Shown here piece by piece: positions 55,799 to 64,000 of a stretch of 64,000 nt of DNA. Origin of the DNA: Hansfordia pulvinata. Its lineage: Eukaryota > Ascomycota > Sordariomycetes > Xylariales. The DNA is taken from contig BJKQ01000005.1 of the NCBI GenBank assembly GCA_006538405.1, forward strand, positions 2,790,001 through 2,854,000. The letters run 5' to 3'. The notes below the pieces were generated by a model. That model ran no database searches and had not been told where the DNA came from. It saw nothing but the letters and a program-made list of their open reading frames with translations. Every line of letters begins with the position of its first letter. The first letter of the stretch is position 1. The position numbers and the translations under genes are program-made.

Positions 55799-56845
55799 TC
55801 AGTGGTCGTTCCGGACTGCCCACGGCTCCAGAGCGGCGAGCAGGCGCTCGTGCACCGCCCGGTCTCCGGTGGCGTTGAGGAGGGACTCAAACTCGGCAGC
55901 ACCGAGCAACCGGAAGCAGATCAGGAACGCGCCCCAGACAAAGTCAGTGTAGCCGACCTCAGCGCCGTCGAAAAAGGGGCCTTGGCCATCGTCGCACGCA
56001 GCAAGGCCGAGATATCGAGCAAGGTGGGACCGGCGCGCTCGAATGCAAGCACGCAGCCGGGGCCCTGATCCGCCAGCATTTGCGCCAGCGAATCGACGCC
56101 AAACAGGGCCGGGCGCGTCCGTTGCCAGTACTCCACCGACGGCTCCGCGAGGAGACGCTCAGGGACGAGCGGGCCGTAGACGGGGCGCAGCGCGCCGAAG
56201 AGGGCCGGCATCAGCTCGTCCTGCAGGCGGGCCAGAGCGGGCGACGCCAGGCGCAGTGGCCGGGAGGCGGCGGCCTCTGGGTATTCACGCTCGAGCAGCG
56301 CCGCGATCTCGGCCGAGTCCATGGTGTACGTGCCCGAGCCGTCGATGATGGTCGGGATCGTGTACTTTGGGAATTTGGGGTCCTGGTCCGCCTTGAAGTC
56401 GGGAGGGAAGCTGGAAGGCAGGGGCAGGGGCAGGTGGGTGCGTCAGTTAGCTGACTGACTTCCGGGCGACTCTGAGCGGACCTGGCTTCTTGTGACTGCC
56501 CGGGCAAAGGACCCGGAAATGGGACTAGGACTTACTGCTTCTCAAGCGTAGGCTTGACGTCAGGGTACTCGAGCTGTTTCGATGGTCAGAGGGACGGCAC
56601 GGACTCGGTTTTGTCATCGCGACCTGGCCTGCTCACCCATTCGGTCCTGTAGTCGAGCCCCTTGTAGTTCAAGACCAGACGCGCTGCGCTCCAGTGGTCA
56701 GCATGGGCAGTGGCTCCGGGGACGAACGAGGGGTTGGAGATGGAGGTTGAGCGCGGCTTTTCTTACTCTTCCAAGGGTTAGGGGACCAGCACTGTCTCGG
56801 GGCCTTGGTGGGCAGGTCGAAGAAGACGATTTGCTGAGAGGCCAT
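55799..56845 (-). CDS. Glutathione S-transferase-like protein, frame broken near its C-terminus
   Basis: Exons 56845-56767, 56683-56637, 56573-56536 and 56410-55799 (introns 83, 63 and 125 bp, all in phase). About 258 residues, usual GST size. The thioredoxin-like N-domain starts MASQQIVFFDLPTKAPRQCW, with WKTRLVLNYKGLDYRTEW formed across splice 1. The cis-Pro/ligand region is KYTIPTIIDGSGTYTMDSAEIA. A helical C-domain follows. The frame that reads RATMAKAPF runs into a spurious end. Adding one base in the adjoining runs (G4 55976-55979 or A5 55971-55975 on plus) gives FFDGAEVGYTDFVWGAFLI and a stop at 55799-55801. Class and substrate are not determined. Fungal proteins of this type are mostly uncharacterised; catalytic Ser/Tyr is not obvious. 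Confidence 0.8.
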
Positions 56846-58574
56846 GGTTTCGGCAAGGACAGTGCGTATCCCGAACGAAATAATCAGGGAGAACAGGAGG
56901 TAGGTAGGGAGGGAGGTACGTGGATTCTAGATATGGTGCTCGATGATCTCAGCGCATGCAATGCGAGGTTGCCGTGACCTCGTCTCAAGTCCAGGTGTGG
57001 TAGAGGTCTGGGGATGCGAGGCTACATAAATATTTATCCCGCTCGCGCCCCTCCATGTACGGAGTAGCTGGATCCAACGCTGCCGAGCGGCTGAGCGGGC
57101 AGTCCGAGGCGGCTCGGCGGGTGTTTTTGTCCTCCGAGGGTCTTCGGGCTTTGTTACGCGCGCCTTTGGCTTGACAAGCGGCGGCGGCGGCCGCAGCAGC
57201 AGCAGCAGCAGGATTATGCGGAGTAGGCATCGTGCAACGTACGGCAATCCCGACTCGGCGCGTAGAGGGAGCCCCGCTGCCAATCTCTTGCCTCTATAGT
57301 GAGGGATGGACCCTTTGGGTCGTGCAAGCCCGGGTGAATAGTTGCCCCTGATTGTGTAAGCAAGCGAGCTGATGTGGTCTCACACTATAGTCGACATGAG
57401 GCATGCACGCAAGCCCCGGGGAATGGGCTGATTGGCGCATTTGTATCTGCTCCTCCCGAGCGAGCCAATATCCATTGGCGATGGCATTGTGTCGCCGCAC
57501 AGTGCGTTGGGTGACATCACCCCATCCTCACGGAGCAGGTGTGCGCTCGTCTGCTTGCAATGTCGGGGCGAACAGCTTTCTGGCATGCAGAGAGTGCGGG
57601 TATATCTATCAGGTTGCCGTAAGTCCTGAGTTCGACCGAACCTCCCCATGGCATACGTGTACCTGGATAAGGTTGTCTTCCATGGCTTGCATCAGCACCT
57701 GGACCAACACCACCTGACCATTGACCGAGTCAATCGAGAACATTACCTTGCTTCTATACACCCAAGTAGGTCACTGGTATATAGGAGTTCTTGAATGGCA
57801 GGAAGTATGCCATGCATGATGCAAACATAAGTCTTCGAGATTGTGCGTCTTGCAGTGACACAATGTTTGCTCACTCGTGCTTCGCCTGAACGACTGATGA
57901 CATGACAAGCCGCGCAGTGCGGGTAGAACCACTGAGCGAGCTACTCGCATGTGGTTGAACTATCCGAACAGGGTATCTGGTCCAGTAGAAACAACGTCAC
58001 AGACATCCACCTCAGGGTGCCAGACGTGCCAGGGTTCTTTCCGTGACCCGCCCCTGGCCGTGCTCGTATCCGCTCGTACCCGTTGCAGCTTATCCAGCAC
58101 TGGCAGCATCTGGAAATGAAATCACCTTCGCCGCGCGCCAGCCGCCCACTCGCTACCCTCTTACACCCTCATCAGCCTCCAGCACGTCGACCACCTCCGC
58201 GCCTCTCCCCGCCCGTGGTTGCGCCCCATCTCAATTGCATCTTCATCCCCTCATCCGCCCATCCGCGCGGGACCGTTCTTGCTTCTGCCCCCGGCCCCAG
58301 CCACTTGCTGCCCTCTTCACAGACAAGCTGAACCTGGATCTGCGTCGGCCTCCCACCATCCCGCCCCCCCCACTGCCTCTCGCGTCGCCTCTGACGCCAG
58401 GCCGTCCCGTCGCGCGGCGCATCACCGCACGTCAATCGCCGCCCATCACATCGCGCCCGTCGCGTCACGTCACGTCCCTGCCTGTAACTCTGTCTGCGCC
58501 GCACCGCGCGCCGTCAACGGGCTGGCCGAGCCCATCCGAGCTCCTCCGCCCCGTCCAGTTACATCCCCGCCCAA
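56846..58574. other. Intergenic, divergent promoters of the GST-like gene and RPD3
   Basis: No gene supported in 1.7 kb. The last 450 bases are C-rich (CCGCCC, CATCGC), typical of a strong fungal promoter and 5' UTR. A GCAGCAGCAGCAGCAGC run lies near 57195-57210. Confidence 0.5.
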
Positions 58575-61237
58575 ATGGCGTCCGCCGCTCCGGTCGACCT
58601 GGCCAACGGAAATGGCGTCGCTCTCGGAGCTTCGTCGCCTAAAAAGGTCGCCTACTTCTACGATTCGGATATTGGGAACTTTGCCTACGTGGCTGGCCAT
58701 CCGATGAAGCCCCACCGTATCCGCCTCACCCACAGCCTGATTATGAACTACGGCGTGTACAAGAAGATGGAGATCTATGTCAGTCACCATCTTGCCCGAT
58801 GGACGTGCCGTGCTCCAACCCCTGCTGACCTGTGCTTCCGCAGCGCGCTAAACCCGCGACCCGGCTCGAAATGACCCAATTCCACACCGACGAATACATC
58901 GACTTCCTCCAGAAAGTCAGCCCCGAAAACATGGACAACTTCCAGCGTGAGCAGACAAAGTTCAACGTTGGAGACGACTGCCCCGTCTTTGACGGCCTTT
59001 TCGAGTTCTGCGGCATCAGCGCTGGCGGAAGCATGGAGGGCGCCGCTCGCCTCAACCGTCAGAAGTGCGACATTGCCGTCAACTGGGCGGGCGGCCTTCA
59101 TCACGCAAAGAAGAGCGAGGCTAGCGGCTTCTGCTACGTGAATGGTATGTCTTCCTGCGTACTCCTCGTTTCTCCCTCTCGCCTCCCGATCATTACCTAA
59201 CTTTCGGCAGACATTGTACTGGGCATTTTGGAGCTGCTGCGTTTCAACAAGCGCGTCCTTTACATCGATATCGATGTCCACCATGGTGACGGCGTCGAAG
59301 AGGCTTTTTATACCACTGATCGCGTCATGACCGTTTCCTTCCACAAGTACGGCGAGTACTTCCCCGGTACCGGTGAGCTCCGCGATGTTGGTATCGGCCA
59401 GGGCAAGTACTACGCCGTCAACTTTCCCTTGCGCGACGGAATCGACGACAGCTCGTACAAGTCCATCTTCGAACCCGTTATCCAGAACGTCATGCAGTTC
59501 TACAGCCCTGACGCCGTCGTTCTCCAATGTGGCGGTGACAGCTTGTCGGGCGATCGTCTCGGCTGCTTCAACCTCAGTATGGAAGGCCACGCCAACTGTG
59601 TCAAATTTGTCAAGAGCTTCAACCTCCCCACGCTCGTGCTTGGTGGCGGTGGCTACACCATGCGCAATGTTGCCCGCACATGGGCTTTCGAGACGGGCCA
59701 TCTGGTTAACGCCGATATGGATCGAACATTGCCGTACAACGAGTACTACGAAGTCAGTATTTCCCCAAACAAGTTTCTCCATGTCGCTACTATTACTAAT
59801 GCCATGTTCCAATAGTATTACGGCCCCGACTATGCTCTCGACGTCCGCGCCTCCAACATGGAGAACGCGAACAGCCCCGAATATCTCGAAAAGATCAAGA
59901 TCCAGTTGATTGAAAACCTGCGGCGCACCGCCCACGTCCCGTCTGTTCAGATGACAGATGTGCCCCGCCAGTCTATGGGCGCCATGTCTGATGAGGAAGA
60001 GGCCGAGCTGGACGACCTCGACGAAGATGAAAACAAGGACGTGCGCATGACGGAGCGCCGATGGGATCAGCGCATAGAGAAGGACGAGGAATACGACGTG
60101 AGCGACAACGAGGAAATGGACCATGCTCAAGGTGTTCGCCGCAATGGCAACGCGCGACGGGCTTTCACAAACCACCGCAACTCTGATATGGAAGCAGACA
60201 GCGGCACTGGAACCCCCGCCAACGAAGACGCCAGTGAGACTGTCATCAAATCTAAGGAGACTGACGACGTCGAAATGACGGATGTCCCCGACAAGGATCC
60301 TGAGCCTGAGGCCGAGTCCAGTAAAGCAGAAGCTACGACTGAGTCCAGCTCAACCGGGAATCAGGAACCCGAAACAAGTGATGGTACCCAGACCGGCGGA
60401 GTTGCAGAGCAAGAAGCCGCCTTGAAGGAGGCGATGAAAAAGTCCAAGTCCGACAAAGGTGGCAAGGGCGAGGCTGCCGACGAGGAAACCGCCATCGACA
60501 ACGAGAAGTCTGTCAAAGACAAGGAGTCGGCGTCAAAGGGTGACGACGAGGTCATGAAGGATGCTGACGACAAGGCTCCTGAAGCTGATTCCGAGAAGGA
60601 CCAGGCGAAGACGGATGATGCTGGTTCGAGCACCAAGGAAGGCGCCCAGCAAAAGGCCTCGCTAACCGACAAAGACAAAGATGATGATGTTGAGATGGGC
60701 GATGCTGCGCCGGCCGAATCCGCGCCAGAAGCTACGGAGAAGCCAGCGGCAGAGAAAGCGGAGAAGACCGTTGAAGAATCTTCCAGCAAGGCCACGCCGC
60801 AGTCCCAGAAAGAGTCCAAAACAGAGCCTACAGCAGAGTCCAGCAAGGACTCCGCCAAAGAGTCTACGAAAGATGCGTCCAATGACGCTGCCCAAGACGC
60901 GGGCAAGAATGCCTCGAAGGACTCCGAGAAAGAGTCGGCCAAGCAATCCTCACAGGGATCGCCGAAAGAATCGGCCAAGGAGCCAGCCGCGGAACCTACC
61001 AAAGATTCTTCGAAAGAGCCGTCAAAGGAAGCCCCGAAGGAGTCTAAGCCTGAGGACAAGTCTGACTCTGCAGACAAGCCAGCATCCGATGCCAAAGAGG
61101 CGTCTGCATCTTCCACGGACAAGAAGGAACAAGCCGACAAAGACAAGGAGACAACGGAGGCCAAGAAAGACCAGCGTGAGTCGCGTTCGGGGAGCGCGGC
61201 GACCGAGGAAACCAAAAAGGATGGCAGCGACAAGTGA
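58575..61237 (+). CDS. RPD3: Class I histone deacetylase RPD3 with a very long acidic tail
   Basis: Exons 58575-58778, 58844-59144, 59211-59752 and 59816-61237; 65-, 66- and 63-bp introns, all in phase; 822 residues. The deacetylase domain (about residues 24-340) has every catalytic landmark: GGLHHAKK (His154/His155), [17 protein letters not shown] (zinc ligands Asp190 and His192), [11 protein letters not shown] and [18 protein letters not shown]3 deacetylates histone H3/H4 tails in the Sin3 complexes. From about residue 400 the protein is Glu/Asp/Lys/Ser-rich with many loosely repeated [12 protein letters not shown] blocks (about residues 660-770). Filamentous-fungal orthologues carry C-terminal extensions beyond yeast Rpd3, but this tail (about 470 residues) is long. 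The tail is a single open exon with no frame break. Symbol used for the orthologue; certainty high. Confidence 0.97.
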
Positions 61238-62276
61238 AAAGCCAAAAGCGCGAAATGCTCAAGTCATTGATGCATAGCAGGCCGCATTTGAAGACCCGGA
61301 TCTTTTGTGGTCCTTCGACAACTGTATAGTATCCGGCAGCGTACGGCGTTCGGGGTCTGGCTGAACCGCGGGGCTCGCGGGTATTTTTTCATGTATTTAT
61401 TGCGTCAATTTGTCGACATTGGTATCTCTCCTCGAGATCAGTGTGGTTGGCTTCGGAAGCCTCAGTGGTAATCATCGATGGTGTTTGGAAATGAGCCCTC
61501 CGGGATCTTCAAGCGGGTTGGTTGTAGCATAAGAACGTCATCATTAACTTATCCCAAACAGATTTTTATCCCAGCGAAAACACCTCTTCTTCGAAATTCA
61601 TGGGATTCGATGCACAAAATACTCACATGGCTTGCTGGGAGTCTCTATTTAGGTACCATTTAGATAACAAGCGTTGATCGCAGTCATTGTTGGTAGCAGC
61701 CATTGGGGCGAAACAGCTTTGTTTGCGATGACGTAGGCGCATCGGGATTGGGTCTGTCCAGTGGGCTTACAAGTCGACCTACATGTAGTACTCGTACATC
61801 ATTTCATGGACATGCGGATTGGGAGGTACCTGGGATTTCCATGAGCTTGGCCTTCAGTTGCAACCAGCTGCGTCGAGTTTTCGGGGCAATGAGGATGGTA
61901 CGTACCGGCCAGAAGCAGGAGCGGCATGATAAGGCGACGACTTCTTATCGGCTTGAGCTTATCGTCGATAACGGTGCTGGCCCCACTAGTCCTCGTCAAT
62001 TTTGTAGCACCGTCAGGTAATTTTCGCTTGTCAGGGTTTCTGTACGCACATTCGAGGGTCTCGGTTTGTGGGCTAGCCACAGTGAGTGCCCGGCGAAATT
62101 TGCGAGAGCCCCGGCACCCGTGGTGCCAGGACCCGCCCACCGCCCGCCGCCCTGCCTGGATGCAATTTTCCCGCGATAACGTCAAGTCGAGCCAACGTTT
62201 CCCACCGCACCCGACCAGCACCTCGTCAATCACCACCACCCACCCCGCCCCTCACCACTAACCCAATACCGCAGAA
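61238..62276. other. Intergenic: RPD3 3' flank and uL14 promoter
   Basis: No gene seen. It has an AGTACTCGTAC copy (61787-61797) and a C-rich ribosomal-protein-type 5' leader (CACCACCACCCACCCC) ending at the ATG 62277. Confidence 0.5.
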
Positions 62277-63520
62277 ATGGCCAAGATTTCGTGAGTCCCG
62301 TCTCCCGCCGTCTTGAACTGCCGCAAGCTTTTTCCCTCGCCCTCGCTGTACGCCGCCTGCCTTTCTGCCCGCCCGCGCCTCTCTGCTCGAATCCCAGCCG
62401 CCAAGTCAAGTCTCGCCGGAGTCAGTCGATCCCGAAACCACCAAATCTCTCGCCATATCTTATTCTGGCTCCGTTCGGGGAAATCGCAAAGCCATCTGAA
62501 ATGGGAGGAAAATCGGAGCGCGGGGTTCGGCTGCCAGTGCATGGCGCAAACGGTTACAAGAGAAGGACCCGACCACATGTGGCTGCGAATGGATGCTTTA
62601 TTCGCCGGTCGTACGGCGCGGCCTTCAACGTCTTCCCCTGGTGACCAGTCACGAGGCGCATCCCAGCTGCGAGCCGAAGGGACCGCACAACCAAGCACGA
62701 CGACGAAACCAGAACTTGCAGAGAGACACTGGCTAGGAACACAGCAGCGAGGGACAGGAATCGACGCTTGCGGCGCCCCCCCACGTGCGATCTCAGTGCT
62801 GACCCCCTTTCCAGCCGTGGTGCCCCGGTGGCAAGCTCAAGATGACCCTCGGTCTGCCCGTGTACGTTCTTCGAGCCCCCCCCCCCCCCTCTCAGCCAGG
62901 ATGGCGCACTTCCTACCACGACGAAATACCCGATCCCCCACCTGATCATGACGCCCCTCGGACCGACCGGCTAATAACCTCGTCAGTGGTGCCATCATGA
63001 ACTGCGCCGACAACTCTGGTGCCCGCAACCTGTACATCATCTCCGTCAAGGGTATCGGTGCCCGCCTGAACAGGTTGCCCGCTGGTGGTGTTGGCGACAT
63101 GGTCATGGCCACCGTCAAGAAGGGCAAGCCTGAGCTCCGCAAGAAGGTCCACCCCGCCGTCATCGTCAGACAGTCCAAGCCCTGGAAGCGCACGGACGGT
63201 GTCTTCCTGTACTTCGAGGACAACGCCGGTGTTGTAAGTGGCTAACCCACCCACCCCCACCCCCTGCGCCCTATTGGGGGTTTTCGAAGTCGCATTGGTC
63301 AGCCCTCTAACAATTCTCCTTCCAACAGATTGTCAACCCCAAGGGTGAGATGAAGGGTTCCGCCATCACCGGCCCCGTCGGCAAGGAGGCCGCCGAGTTA
63401 TGGCCCGTAAGTCTTCTCTCCCCTCTCCGAGACCAACCCGCCCGCTCTCGTGGCCCTCGCAAGCACAGCTATCTGACCAACCCGCAGCGTATTGCCAGCA
63501 ACTCTGGTGTCGTGATGTAA
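62277..63520 (+). CDS. RPL23: 60S ribosomal protein uL14 (RPL23), frame broken at a C run
   Basis: Five exons: 62277-62290, 62815-62861, 62987-63233, 63329-63406 and 63488-63520. The first intron is long (524 bp), as in many fungal ribosomal-protein genes. Assembled length is 139 residues, the family's. Signature runs are unmistakable: [60 protein letters not shown] and [20 protein letters not shown]. uL14 sits at the subunit interface of the large ribosomal subunit. Exon 2 reads RGAP and then leaves frame. One more C in C4 62823-62826 gives [15 protein letters not shown], the invariant sequence. Because this protein is essential and nearly invariant, the break is best taken as a base-call error. 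Confidence 0.97.
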
Positions 63521-64000
63521 ATGAGGACCTTTTTCGAGCGATGGGCGGAAGACGAACGAACTTGAAAGAAACCAATTGATGACCACAAGTGACAACAATT
63601 GTTCCACACCAAGTCGACGTTTGGGAAACACCATTGGCCAGCCAGCCGGCTCAAGCCAGCCAGCCACCCGGGCAGCCTTTCGGGGAGGACCGATCGCCTC
63701 CCAAACAGGAGGGAACCGGGGGAAAGGGGGAACACGCGACACGATTCAAAAAGAGAGCAGACCAAACGGTCTGTCTGGCGAGGCGCCGACTGGTTGGTCA
63801 CTTTGCATTTCGGCTATGGGGCGTAAAGGAGACATACCAAACGTAGCATCCTGAACGAAGAGAAAAAAAAAAGTTCAGATCCCATCTTCACGTTGTTACA
63901 AATGAGAGACGGCGCCGCCGAAGGCTGGCTGCGGCTACGTGACCAATATCCCACCACTGCTTTTTTGCACGCTCGTTGCCGGACTCTGCCTCCTCACGAA
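63521..64000. other. 3' flank of uL14 to window end
   Basis: No gene seen; an A10 run lies at 63864-63873. Confidence 0.5.

Noticed and set aside
2662..62826. Programmed ribosomal frameshifting as the cause of the frame breaks
   Set aside because: No slippery heptamers or downstream structures common to the sites, and nine cases in unrelated housekeeping genes have no precedent in fungi.
1..64000. CRISPR arrays, rRNA genes, complete tRNA genes, biosynthetic gene cluster
   Set aside because: None found by eye: no regularly spaced direct repeats, no rRNA signature, no tRNA with pairing arms, and no polyketide, peptide-synthetase or terpene-synthase motifs.

Overview
This window is nuclear DNA of a filamentous ascomycete (Pezizomycotina, most likely Sordariomycetes). 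Genes lie on both strands and are separated by long GC-rich spacers. Introns are short (46 to about 125 bp, a few longer) with GTRNGT donors, and internal CTGAC/CTAAC branch sites can be seen. Several products are specific to or typical of filamentous fungi: a DUF3176 protein, an RPD3 deacetylase with a long C-terminal tail, a PXA1-type peroxisomal transporter and a PSR1-type phosphatase.

Layout. 0-10 kb: the 3' end of a Cox24/mS38 gene, a DUF3176 membrane protein, a histidine-phosphatase (phosphoglycerate-mutase family) gene, and a Cys-X2-Cys protein. 10-18 kb: an MFS transporter (minus), a SET-domain protein (plus), a LigB/DODA-type dioxygenase (minus). 17.6-19 kb: a 509-bp MITE next to a small secreted protein gene. 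21.9-25.8 kb: a four-helix membrane protein and a PSR1-like FCP/NIF phosphatase. 25.8-33.3 kb: a gene desert rich in two short palindromic motifs. 33.3-35.9 kb: a peroxisomal ABC half-transporter. 36.9-39.4 kb: an unrecognised coding patchwork broken in many places. 39.9-48.1 kb: an unknown small protein, a secreted 479-residue protein and a low-complexity protein (all minus). 49.6-50.7 kb: RPN11. 54.4-56.8 kb: a Cys-rich secreted protein and a glutathione-S-transferase-like protein. 58.6-63.5 kb: RPD3 and ribosomal protein uL14.

These are not a pathway cluster. It is an ordinary mixture of housekeeping genes (mitoribosome/COX1 expression, proteasome lid, chromatin, ribosome, beta-oxidation import) with lineage-specific secreted and membrane proteins.

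The most striking pattern is that at least seven genes, including universally essential uL14, are out of frame at nine sites. Every site is repaired by adding one base, in each case possible within a G or C run of four to six. The economical reading is systematic homopolymer under-calling in the assembly. Any annotation of this contig should treat these genes as probably intact in the organism. The other signals worth following are the MITE, the two dispersed palindromic motifs confined largely to non-coding DNA, and the unidentified broken locus at 36.9-39.4 kb.
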